Below, one piece after another: positions 35,342-46,053 of a stretch of 64,000 bases of DNA. A program made the translations under genes and the position numbers. The first letter of the stretch is position 1. Each line of letters begins with the position of its first letter. Source of the stretch: Cryptomeria japonica (taxonomy: Eukaryota > Streptophyta > Pinopsida > Cupressales > Cupressaceae); NCBI RefSeq assembly GCF_030272615.1, contig NC_081412.1, positions 39,798,791 to 39,862,790 on the forward strand, read 5' to 3'. The notes beneath the pieces were generated by a model that saw nothing but the letters and a program-made list of their open reading frames with translations, searched no databases and was not told where the DNA came from.

Positions 35342-38300
35342 ATGAGTTTTACAACAATAAGCCCTACTTACACTATTCCCGTTAGACGAAGCCATAGAAT
35401 TAAGTCTTTCCGAGGTTTAATTACTGAGGAAATGGAACCTAATTTGAATAGCCTTTTTAACGAGGACATGGGTAATTCCTCTAATCCTCCTAATGATGAA
35501 GAAGCTCTCCATGAGGTTTCTGTAGAACAACTTTCGAAATTGGATAACCAATTTGACGATTTTCACCAATGGATGTCTCATGAGTATCCCGATAGTCAAG
35601 CTCTTCCTTTAATTGAGGGTCTAAAACACATGCTTCAAAGTGATAAGAATGGAATTGATGTTTTGCGTGGTATTGCACACATTGTGGATTCGAATGTGAT
35701 GCCTATGAAGAGTTGTGCTGAATCTTTAGGTTATACACAACCTCCTACACAAGTCAATCATTCTATTCCTTTGATGACTTCTATTGCTAGTATACCTACC
35801 TTTACATCAAACATCATGGCTACCTCTATACAAGACATTCCTCCTGTGATCACTAGTCATGGGGGCAATCCTCCTTCTTCAATTAACCCTATTCCTTCAT
35901 TCAATCTGACTTCTTCATTCATTCCTTCAATAAGTGTTCCTATTACATCTCCACAAATGAACATGACGCAAGGGGGCAATTCATTTAACCATTCCATTCC
36001 TCCTTGTAGTGTTCCTCCTATCCAATCATCCCCTATGGTTGACTATCATAGGGTCCCACCACCTTACTCTTTACCTTCTTTCAATAACATCACACCTCCA
36101 TCTCAATCTAACACACCTAATATGAACTCTTCGACTGAAGCTACCATTAATAATCTTGCATAAACTGTCTCTTCTTTACAGCAACAAATTGCCTCTATGA
36201 ATCAATCTAAGTTTAGTGTGCCCACATTTGATGTTGCGAGCCCACTTTCTCTTGACATTGTTCGAGCTATTCCTCCTAAACATGTTGAAATCCTGCATTT
36301 GGAGCTTTATAATGGTAAAGGAGATCCTCTAACACATGTTAAGACTTTTCAAACAATATGTACTGATTTTGCTTATGACCAAAGGTTGCTTGCAAAACTA
36401 TTCACCAGAACATTAAGAGACAAAGCCCTACAATGGTATTGCTCGTTGCCTTCTTATTCTATTACTTCTTTCAAACAACTTGCAAATTCTTTCATTCAAC
36501 AATTTCAAAACAATATAAGTCCTAAAGTTACTTTGATTGATTTAATGCATTGTAAACAAGGTGTTAAAGAAAAAGTGACTGATTTCATTGGTAGATATAA
36601 GCATTTGTATGCTCAAATTTCTTTTCCAGTGCCTGATAATGATATTCAAAGAATCTTTATTTCTAATTTGCAAAAAGATATTCGAGACAAACTTCTGTTT
36701 TCTGAGTTTACTTCTTTCCAACAGTTGTGTGCCACTCTTCACAATTATCAACTGACTGTGAGTCAAATGGAACAATCACATCCTATGGCTCCGAGTGATA
36801 AGGGTGATAGCAGTCAACAAACATTTGGGAAGTTTAAACCGAACAGAGATTCCATCAAATTCAATGAAAACATCATCAACAACAATGTGAATGCAGCATC
36901 AGGTGTGCCTCCTATTTCTAAATTTTTCAGGAAAGAAAGAAAGTATACTCCTTTGAATGAATCATTGCATGATATTATGAATAAGTTATTGGAACAAAAT
37001 GTGCTTACTCTTCCTCCTATACGACAAATTGATCCTGCAAAGATTACTTCACCTTATTTTGATCACAAATCTTTTTGTCACTTTCATCGTCAGCCTGGGC
37101 ATGATACTGAAAAATGTTTTTCTTTAAAGGGTAAAATTCAAGATTTGATTGATAATAATACTATTTCTGTTTCTGGAGTGAATGATAAAGGCAACACATC
37201 TGTAGCTCCTCCTAACCAAAATCTTCAGACTTTTACTGATCCGTTACCTTCTCATACCTCTCATACCTCTAATGCGATTGAGGCTAATGATTCCTCTTTC
37301 TCATCTGATGGTCTTGTGTCTATGACTCCGAATGTGATTAACTTTGTAGAGCAGCAAGAAATCCCTAAAGAACCTTCCATCACATTTGATTCTAGTGAAA
37401 CCATTAGAGCACCTGATGGTCCTTTATACGTAGTTGCAAAAGTCAAAAATACACCTTGCCGTGGAGTGCTTATTGATCCTTCGTGCATGGTTAATGTTAT
37501 TACTGAAGAATTTCTTTTTACTTTGCAATTGAATCAAGTGATCTATGACAAAACAGATGTGATTGTGAAACTATTTGATGCATTTTCTTCTCCTGCAATT
37601 GGTTCTATTACATTGCCTATTGAGGTTCATAATAAATCTCTTGATGTGAACTTTGCTATTATTCCTTCTTCCGAACAATTTCGTGTGAAGCTTGGCTATC
37701 CTTGGCTATCTTCCATGAAAGCTATTGCTTCTCCTATTCATAAGTGTTTGAAATTTCCCCATAATGGTGAAGTTGTTACTGTCAATCATAGTCTCTTTAA
37801 ACCAGCTGAAAGAACCTCTAGTGTTCCTATAGATTACTTTTGGCCTAAACAATTCCAATCTCTTCCTCCGCGAAGTGATCATCTTTTTAAATCTTATCAA
37901 AAGTGGAAAACAGATATGATCCTATCTCTAAGTGAACCTAGAACACCTAAACTTGACATTCCTATCATTCTTGAGAAGGAAATTCTTCCTTTGAAAGACA
38001 AAACTAATGTCTTTCCTCAAGAAGATTCCCAACCCGTCCCCATGGATGTGACTATGTCTATGCCTAATAAATCTTCTAAAAGTAGACCTATACCTCCTCG
38101 TCATGATGGACTTGGTCTTCTTCCTAAACCAAAAATTCTTCCTTTATATGGAGCAGTTCCTCCTCTTGCCTTTTATAGAGAGAAGAGGCCTTCTTCTTCT
38201 CCTATTATCCAGCCTAAGAGACCACAACCTAAACACCCAAGTGATAAGGATGAGAACATTCCTCCTCCTCTATCTTCTACACTTCCTACTAAGACTAGAC

Positions 38301-38794
38301 GTAATCGTTCTGCACGGGAACGCCGACGAAAGCGTCGTCTTAGGGCTCAAGCAGCTGCTTCTCAAACTTTACAATCTCCAAAAACACCTTCAACAAGCAT
38401 TATTCCATTTTCTCCTCAGCCGGATATTGAGCCTAAATCTCCTAAACATAAGATGCATGATGGTCTTGATCCTGTGCGAGTTAAAGATCCTATTTTTATA
38501 AATCTTGATGATGATATAGATGAAAATGTTATGCATGATGAAAATGTTACTCCTCTTGCTTCTGATAGCGAATATGAACTTGTTGATGTTGATAACCATT
38601 TATCTAATGAATTTTCTAAAGCACTTATCCTAGCTCCTAGACAAGAACAATGTGGCTTGGAACATGAACATAGCCCTTGTTTGGATCTTGTGATAGCTCC
38701 ATCTGCTGTGTTGGATGTTCCTCCTCTAGCGTGTTCCCTGCCTTCCCGAAACATTGATCAGCAAGATTGGGGGGTAGATGACGTGCTAGACTAG
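35342..38794 (+). pseudogene. Element K Gag-protease-like ORF with one in-frame stop
   Basis: About 1,150 codons in one frame, starting ATG (MSFTTISPTYTIPVRR) and broken only by TAA at 36161-36163, probably from CAA. Residues 1-280 are P/S/T/N-rich. About 314-470 is a Retrotrans_gag-type domain (LELYNGKGDPLTHVKTFQ, DKALQWYCSLP). A knuckle-like CHFHRQPGHDTEKC at about residue 579 has His in place of the second Cys. A retropepsin-like fold follows, with VLIDPSCMVNVI at about 708-720; the canonical D-T/S-G is D-P-S here, so catalysis is doubtful. Near residue 985-1005 is a strongly basic stretch (RRNRSARERRRKRRLR) likely to bind RNA or direct nuclear entry, followed by an acidic tail. No RT or integrase. 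Polymerase functions would have to come in trans. Confidence 0.88.
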
Positions 38795-39537
38795 TTACAT
38801 TAGCATAGCAGATTCTCTCCCCCTCCCTTTTGTTACTTCTTCTATATGTTATTCTCATTCTTCTATTTTTCGTCCTTAGTGTTGTCTACTTGAGGACGAT
38901 GCAAAGCATTGAGATCTCTTTGGTCTCTCTCATGTTGACTCAAAAGACACATGTGTTCCCTTCTTCTAGGTGACCTTCCTTGATTGGGGAATGAAGAATA
39001 ATTATGCATACATCCATATGATATATACATGACTTATCATACAGCATACTGACCCCGAGGAAAGCGAAGTCACCTTGTGCTTTGTGTTTTGTGTCTATTA
39101 TCCTTGGGTTTATCTCACACTTGGGGGCTAAATCTTTGCGATAACGTGCTCCTTTTCCTTTCTCATTTCTTATGTGTATCACTACGTTAAAACAATCACC
39201 CCCGTTGAGGCGTGTGCGATCGCTTTAACGTAGGGGGGCATACACTCTGTCTATCCTTTCAAAGATACTTGAAAATTTCTTGGCAAACTTAGCTTTGTCT
39301 TGAAGATTTTTGGTATTTCTTTTGCATGACTCATAGTGAGGGAACCTTACTACTGACAGTCATGGTTCTCCCTCGTGATCTTCCCTTTTACTTTGTCAAT
39401 CGAAGTCGTAAGATCCTTAGTCCACTGGGGGCTTGGTGTATCTTGCCTCCTTGACGTGGTGAAAGTCTTTCAATGTTGTTTCCTTGTACTTTACCGGAAG
39501 TATGAGCATACATACTCCCGCTAAAGTGGGGGCTAAA
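38795..39537 (+). other. Element K 3' non-coding region and polypurine tract
   Basis: About 740 bases with no coding signal; the last bases, AAAGTGGGGGCTAAA (39523-39537), are the polypurine tract. A similar run, CGTAGGGGGGCATA, lies near 39229. Confidence 0.75.
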
Positions 39538-40737
39538 TGTAGCGTCCTAAAATTGCGACACTTGCAATTTCGACTGCATTTCAGTCTTCACGATGGCGAC
39601 GCAACACGCAACCTGAATGGAGACCCCAAAACTTGCTCACGACACTGAAAACTGCATTTTTCAAGCACCATTGGCCTGAACCTCCTTGCACCCCGCTGTC
39701 CCGGAGGTGGGACCAGAGCGCCTAGCACCCTGGTCCCTGGGTCCTATTTTGGGCCCGGTTTCCTAAGTGATATCGGGTCTTTTTGATTGCAATTTGGAAA
39801 TATACTTCCCTGGTCGGCCTAAGGTCGGGAAAATCAGTCTATCAGCCCTAATTGACAAGTATATAAACTACACTTTTCTCTCTCATTTGGGAGAGAAGAC
39901 ATACATGACGGAAAAAGCGTGGAAACTATACTCAAGCATTCAAGCATTCAAGCAATTGATCATTCCAAGTCTCCATTCAAGGCTAAGTGTTGCATTCAAG
40001 TCAAGGATTCAACCATTGAAGAGGAGATCACTTATTACATGCTACATACTACAACATACAACATCTAAACCTTTGCACATAAGGATACAAACATCCTTAG
40101 AACAAGGTATTAGTACTTGTTTTACATTACAGTCATTTACATTTACAGCACTTGCTCATTTCTTGGTTAATTCCAAAACCGGGGTTTGACCTAAAGGCAA
40201 ACCCCTAATCCCTAACCCCCCAATCGTCTTCGCTTTTCTGTGTGTAGGTTGCAGGTACGCGGTTGAGATTGAAGATCTGGAATCCTTGTGCAGAGACGAA
40301 CAGATCCCCCTTTGTTTCGCGGATTTTTCGGAGGACCGTGGCGCCGGGCGCCATCGTCCCGACAACTTTTGCTCAAATTTGCAGGACAGCGCCGTGTCGA
40401 CATTTTACTACTAATTCCAGGTCCGCAGCTTCATCCTATAACCCGAACTCAGTTTATAAGCGAATCTTTATGACTTTCTATGCATCCTTAGCTTAAGTTC
40501 CTTAATCAACATTCTTTACAAAAGAGGGTAGCTTTGCTTTCCAAACCCTTGAAACACATTTAGCATCCAATCTCGCATTGCGTGGGATTGGATCTTGTGG
40601 GTTTCAACCCCTCTTTTGAATGTAAAGTCTTCCCCCTAAGTGAAAACCCATCGAATCCTAGCGAACCTCCCTTCTCTCTCCTCGGAGTTAGAAGAGGGGA
40701 GACCAACTAGGGTTCGACCGCGATTTTCCGCTTTACA
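39538..40737 (+). repeat. Element K 3' LTR
   Basis: 1,200 bases, near-identical to the 5' LTR but with one hairpin module (39710-39736) in place of three. TATA box at 39860-39867. TSD CAAAT follows at 40738-40742. Confidence 0.95.
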
Positions 40738-40947
40738 CAAATATTGGTGTTATGTGTTGTGGATGACTTTGTCTTTTTGTTTCATGCATTAATCTTTATC
40801 GGTATTGCAATTATCTGATAAAACTGTCCACCGGTATAGAAGACTGGTTCATTGGTATTAAGCAGTAAGTTGGTTAAGTTATTTTTGGTTTGAATTTATT
40901 TGACAACTGATTCACCCCCTCCTCTCAGTTGTCTTCGAGACCTAACA

Positions 40948-41253
40948 ATTGGTATCAGAGCCTAGTCCTCTTTTGTATAAGTTTAACAGCTTGAGGAGAT
41001 CCAATGTCTACTAACTATTTCAGGAAGGACAGTCCTAAACTTGATGGAACCAACTATGCATATGGAAGATCAGAATGGAGACACATCTAAATTGCATTGG
41101 AAAGGAAATCTGGGAAGTTACAAAGAATGGCTATATTGCTCCTACTCTCGGTCAGCCTAATCCACCTAACTTGACTAAAGATGAAGAAAATGATTGCAAA
41201 GCAAGAGAAGCACTTTTGAGTGCATTAACAGATCAATAAATCATGGGATTATC
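40948..41253 (+). pseudogene. Second partial E body: primer site and gag start
   Basis: Primer site TGGTATCAGAGC at 40950-40961, then ATG at 41004 opening the same Gag start as at 27567 (MSTNYFRKDSPKLDGTNY). A base lost near 41058 shifts the frame. Similarity to E stops at 41253, at a position matching about 27816 in E. Confidence 0.88.
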
Positions 41254-41360
41254 TTTTGATTCCATTTACTTCATAGAATGCATTAAATTATTTAGATGTA
41301 AATTCACCTCCTTGATCTGATCTTAGACATTTGATTTTCTTACCGGTTTCATTTTTCTAC
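41254..41360 (-). pseudogene. Inverted Copia integrase fragment of E type
   Basis: The minus strand matches E at about 29396-29505: it encodes the S-D-Q-G-G-E-F-T region and the V-N-G-I segment after it. It is fused head-to-head to the truncated second gag of E and then to F's LTR. It marks a rearrangement, not a normal insertion. Confidence 0.85.
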
Positions 41361-41546
41361 TGATGATCCTACTTTACCGGTAGATTGTTAACTTCATGTG
41401 TATTGGTAACATACCTTTACTGTCTACCTACACACTCCATTCTTCATACCGATTGAGATTATTAATCACTTCACATATACCGGTCACCACTAGATATTGG
41501 TGACCATTCCATACCGGTTGGCATCAATGACAACATAATTCCAACA
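41361..41546 (-). repeat. Element F 3' LTR fragment
   Basis: About 186 bases, starting TGTTGGAATT at 41546 on the minus strand. The R/U5 part, with primer-side hairpin, is deleted at the junction with the inverted integrase scrap. Confidence 0.75.
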
Positions 41547-41573
41547 ATCTCCCCCTTTGGCATTGATGCCAAC
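41517..41573 (-). promoter_or_regulatory. Element F polypurine tract inside a perfect inverted repeat
   Basis: GTTGGCATCAATG (41517-41529) and CATTGATGCCAAC (41561-41573) are a perfect 13-bp inverted repeat. AAAGGGGGAGAT (minus, 41547-41558) lies between them. The stem differs from A's at one base pair, changed on both sides. Confidence 0.85.
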
Positions 41574-41990
41574 ACACTCTGATGTCAACACACTCTATTC
41601 CTTCATTCATCCCGTTTGACCATTCTCCCTTTTGACAACAAGGACAAAGGGTCAGAGCATCCTTCCATATAATTCATTCTCTATAGGTTATATAGTGTAT
41701 TCTCCCCCTTTGGCCACAATCCACTCAATCAACAACATATAAGAATCAAATGTGATTGTACTATGAGTGCTGCCAAGTGGGAAAGCAGATACCCATAATC
41801 ATGAAATTCTCCTGGGTATTCCTACAATAATTTTGGTCTTCTACAGTTTGTACTTTGAGTACACTCAAAAGTTCAAGCATGCTAGTACTGCATCATAAAT
41901 ACTTTATCTCTCCCTATGTCCAATATATGGTCCAAGAGATAGGGGATTTTTTCAATGAAATCCCCTTGAACCATAGATCTCCTTCCAAAC
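41574..41990 (-). other. Element F 3' non-coding spacer
   Basis: Spacer between RNase H and polypurine tract. Minus-strand purine runs such as AAAGGGGGAGAA near 41700-41711 resemble extra polypurine tracts. No coding signal. Confidence 0.55.
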
Positions 41991-44526
41991 TTAAGTGCAT
42001 GAGGCAAGTGACACGACTCCCAACTTGTGTCTTAAGTTTTCAAAATTGCTTACCGGTAAGGGTTTGGTGAAGGTGTCTGTCACTTGTTCTACTATAGGAA
42101 CATATTCCATTATGACTTCTTGTCCTTCAACCTTCTCTCTGAGAAAATGATACTTTATGGTTATATGCTTTGTCCTTGAATGCACCACCGGGTTCTTTGA
42201 TATATTGATGGCACTTGAATTGTCACACCAGATGGAAATAGGATCAGAGATATCCACCTTTATGTTTTTGAGGGTCTTCTTTATCCAAAGTACTTGAGAG
42301 AAACATGTGGTAGCAACAATGTATTTTGCTTCAGCAGTTTATAGAGAGACTAAATCTTGTTTCTTTCTATTCCATGAGACCAACCATTCACCTGGGAAGA
42401 ATGCACCACCACTTTTTCTCTTCTGGTCATCAATGCAACTTGCCCAATCAACATTAGTAAATGCTTCCATGATGAATTCCCCTTTTTTAGGGTACCATAA
42501 TCCATAATTGAGTGTCCCTTACAAGTACCTAAAAATTCTACTTATTGTATTCATATGTGATTTCTTAGGTGCCGCTTGAAATCTAGCCACCATACACACT
42601 GTTTGCACTATATCCAATCTAGAAGCAGTAAGATACAATAAAATGCCTATCATGGACCTATATAATGTCTAATCCACTACCGGTGAGTCATCATTCTTTC
42701 TCAGTTTTCTTCTGGTCACCATGGGGGTACTCATCGGTTTTCATTCCTCCATTTGAAACTTCTTTAGCATGTCCTTTGCATAATTGGTTTGTGAGATGAA
42801 GATTCCCTTATCTAGCTATGATATCTGCAAACCAAGAAAGTATGCCAACTCTCCAAGAATTGACATCTCAAACTTTGAGTGCATCCGATCAACAAAATCT
42901 CTGCAAAGAGTGTCCTTGTTGCCTCCAAAAATGATGTCATCTACATACAAAACCACAATGATCATGTGGTTTCCATCTTCCTTGATGTATAGATTGTTTT
43001 CCGCACTCCCCTTTTTGAATCCTTGCTCCTTCAGGTACTTATCTATCCTTGAATACGATGCTCTAGGATCTTGCTTTAAACCATACAGTTCTTTCTTCAA
43101 CCGACACACAAAGGTTTCATCATTATGCAACAAAAACCCTTCTGGTTGCTCCATGCACACTTCTTCCTAATTTCCATTGAGGAAGGAAAATTTTACATCC
43201 ATTTGATATACCTTATAACCCTTGTAGGTTGAAAAAGCTAGAAACATCCTAATTGCTTCTAGTCTAGCTACTAGTGCAAATGTTTCTTTAAAATTAATGC
43301 CCTCTACTTGAGAGTAACCCTTGCACACAAGTCTAGCTTTATGCCTAAGAATTTTAGTTTCTTCATTCATCTTGTTCCGGTAGACCCATTTGGTGCCAAT
43401 GATGTTCGTCTTCTAGTCTAGGGACTAATTCCTAAGTCTTGTTCTTCTCAATCTACTGCAACTCTTCTTCCATTGCATCCATCTATTTTTGAATTTTACT
43501 GGCCTCATTGAATGTCTTAGGTTCCACTTTAGTCATGAGGAAAATGTTTACTTTTTTATCATTCTGGGCAAGTCTTCTTCTAGTCTGCACACCATCACTC
43601 TTATAAATTAAAATTTGCTCTTTTGAGTGATTTTTTGTGCACACGTCGGTAAGGGACCTTATTGGATGCTTCTTCTAGTTCATTGTTCGACTGAAATTCT
43701 TCACCTTCATCATCAAAGTTATCATACCGGTTCACTTGTGCTTGTCTTCCTTTATGCATATCCTCATCAACTCTTCCATGCACACTCTCAATGATTCTTG
43801 TAAGCCTTTGTTATAGCATTTGTAGGCCTTACTATTATTTGAGTAGCCAAGGAAGATCCCTTTATCACTCCTAGAGTCAAAACTACCTAAACCATCCATG
43901 TATCTCTTGATAAAATATTTGATTCCAAATACCTTGAAGTACTTGATTGATGGTTTTCGGTCATACCACAACTCATAAGGTGCCATTCTACTATTTGTTC
44001 TTAGTTGAACCTGGTTCAAGGTATATGCTGTAGTATGAACTACTTCCTTCCAATACATATCTAGCAAACTTGCCTCATTTAACATGGTTCTGGCCATCCG
44101 CTTGATTGTCATGTTCTTCCTTTCTACCACACCAATTTGCCGTGGTATCTTGGGAGATGAATATTTCCTTTTGATTCCATGTCTTTCATAGTAATCTTCA
44201 AACTCATTTTATGTGAACTCTCCACCTCGGTCAAATCTTAGGCATTTCAATTTGCCCCCACTTTCCTTTTCTACCATCTTTCGAAAGATCTTGAATCTGT
44301 CAAATCCTTGTGATTTATCTTGTAGGAAAGTGACCCATGCCATTCTTGAAAATTCATCAATGAAGAGCATAAAATATCTCTCACCAGAAAGAGCTCTTGT
44401 CTTAGTCAGACCACATAGATATGTATGCACCAATTGAAGTGGTCTTGAAGTGTTGTGTTGTTTTCTCTTGAAGCTCACCTTAGTCTTCTTTCTTTTAACA
44501 CAATCATCACAAAATGTGCTTACCAG
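41991..44526 (-). pseudogene. Element F Copia pol: integrase, RT, RNase H, broken
   Basis: Minus strand from 44526: integrase zinc region CDDCVKRK; core with FIDEFSRMAWVTF and FDRGGEFT; MVERKN carrying the expected Glu; LWYDRKPSIKYFKVFG; FLGYSNNSKAY. A linker (RYDNFDDEGEEF) leads to [37 protein letters not shown] and LYVDDIIFGGNKD, with the catalytic YVDD intact. RNase H motifs follow: a D-W-A-S-C-I-D-D-Q-K block, A-E-A-K-Y-I-V-A, WCDNSSAINISKN and FTKPLP, ending VVSLASCT at 41991. Frameshifts or stops occur near 43164, 43380-43600, 43730 and 44140-44210. The protease side is lost. Confidence 0.88.
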
Positions 44527-45678
44527 TGTTAGGCCCAATATGGAAAGCTAATGTACTGAGAGGGGAGGGGTGAATCAGTACTTCAAAATTTTTCTTGAAT
44601 AATAACTTTACTGTTATGCATAAACAGAATAGTGCAGTAACATAAAATAAAGTTAAAACAAATAGATAACAATCATACATGATTCACTCCATAACACATA
44701 TATTTTGGTTACACAGAAAATCTTAGTTAGAGAGAAAAACTGCGATGGGGATGGCACCCATAACTTCACTACTGCAATAATAAAGAGTGCTCAGTTAGAG
44801 CTACATTTTAGCTATTTCTGGTAGCTTACCCTGTTAGGAGTAACAAGATCCATTAGATCTACCTTGCTAAAGGATTTTACAACATTTATTCTGAATGTTG
44901 CACCTAGTAAGAGGCTTTACAATTTATAGACTTGATTAGAGTCTTTTACCTTGTTAAAGGTTTCTCTTTCAACTTCACAATATTACAATAAAGTCATTAC
45001 AAATATCTGCAACTTTACATCTAAAATGTTATAGCAGATTCCATGTGCTCAGAATAGATTACCTTGCTTATAGCATACCTCGGTAACCCATATAGTAACT
45101 CGGTAAACCCTTCTGTTTACTCTGTTCTTCGACTGTTCTCTGAAAACCTTCTTGGTGACCTCTGTGTCTCTGTAATAGTCTTACTTGCACACATGTACAC
45201 ACCCTTAACTCATATTGTATAAATAGATCTCTTAATACGGTGATCTAATTCATTGCTTCGATCTTACAAACAAGATTCCTCAAATGAATAACTATACAAA
45301 ATATTTCATTGTTTAGATTGATCTCAAAATCATACACAATCTTCTGGTGCAATTTCCAATGTAATAATGGTTAGATGTGCCTCGATCTTGTAACATGTTT
45401 ACATATGCATGTCCAGGTTCAATGTATCTGGTAACACATTTCACTCAGTGTATATTAACTTGGTGTGTCATCTTTGCTGCTCGGTAACCATAAAAAGATA
45501 CTCGGTAGACAGCTCGGTGTATACTGCGTTCTGTGACTGTTTTCCTCTGTAACCGACTAGACTATGCATACTGACTTCTCTATGTGTACTGACTGCATGA
45601 TTTGGTAGTGTTAATTGACTAGAGTATATAGCATGACTTTGAATATAAAAACTAATGATAATTTGATAAGTAGTAACA
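44527..45678 (-). repeat. Element G 3' LTR
   Basis: 1,152 bases; hairpin GTACTGA (44553-44559) with TCAGTAC (44575-44581), C-rich loop in RNA sense. A TATTTATACA word on the minus strand near 45218-45227 could be the TATA box. Confidence 0.93.
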
Positions 45679-45700
45679 ACCTCCCCTTTTGATATTAGTT
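45650..45700 (-). promoter_or_regulatory. Element G polypurine tract with flanking inverted repeat
   Basis: AAAAGGGGAGG (minus) abuts the LTR at 45679. AACTAAT (45650-45656) and ATTAGTT (45694-45700) pair across it. The sequence is unrelated to the CATCAATG stem of the other elements but has the same placement. Confidence 0.7.
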
Positions 45701-46053
45701 GAGATGTTTGACAAAAACTACTTTCAAAGTCATAACTCAAAAATCTATATACTTTGCAAAATGACTATACTTGATAGTATATACAATAGTCAATGAAATA
45801 GTATATTCAGATATACTCCTCTTATCATTATACTATACATAACTCTAATTTTGCATGCTCGGTGATCAATGTTCTGTGTGCTCTACTTACTGTCCTTGGA
45901 TACTCTGCATACTTTGCTCGGTATACTCCCCCTGTATACAATACTCTGAATACTGTATCAAAATTGTATTACCCAAACTGTATCACTCCCTCAATATATT
46001 ATATAACTCCTTTTATATAGTATAACTCCCCCTTTTTGACAAACATCAAAAAC
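45701..46053 (-). other. Element G 3' non-coding spacer
   Basis: Contains minus-strand purine runs (AAAAAGGGGGAGTT at about 46024-46037, ACAGGGGGAGTA near 45927) like the polypurine tract. No coding signal. Confidence 0.55.

Larger units (their letters stand above)
32898..40737 (+). mobile_element. Element K: gag-protease-only Gypsy-type LTR element, probably young
   Basis: LTRs at 32898-34159 and 39538-40737, perfect TSD CAAAT, leader, one long ORF (35342-38794) with Gag and a protease-like region, and polypurine tract. No RT, RNase H or integrase. By eye the LTRs differ by about a dozen substitutions plus a 62-base copy-number difference, making this the least diverged pair in the window. 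It fits the TR-GAG class of non-autonomous elements. Confidence 0.92.
32043..40947 (+). repeat. Element E LTR 2, split by element K
   Basis: Parts 32043-32897 and 40743-40947; the join restores the sequence seen in LTR 1 at the word TACAAAT. Hairpin GACAACTGA (40902-40910) with TCAGTTGTC (40925-40933) is perfect. Confidence 0.9.
26474..41253 (+). mobile_element. Element E: Copia retrotransposon as LTR-body-LTR-partial body, with K inserted in LTR 2
   Basis: LTR 26474-27510, gag-pol 27567-31715, LTR 32043-32897 plus 40743-40947, then a second primer site and the first ~250 bases of another gag ending at 41253. Two bodies sharing a central LTR usually arise by recombination between elements. 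Lineage features (initiator-Met primer site, several polypurine-like tracts before the 3' LTR) fit the SIRE group of Copia, by inference. Confidence 0.88.
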
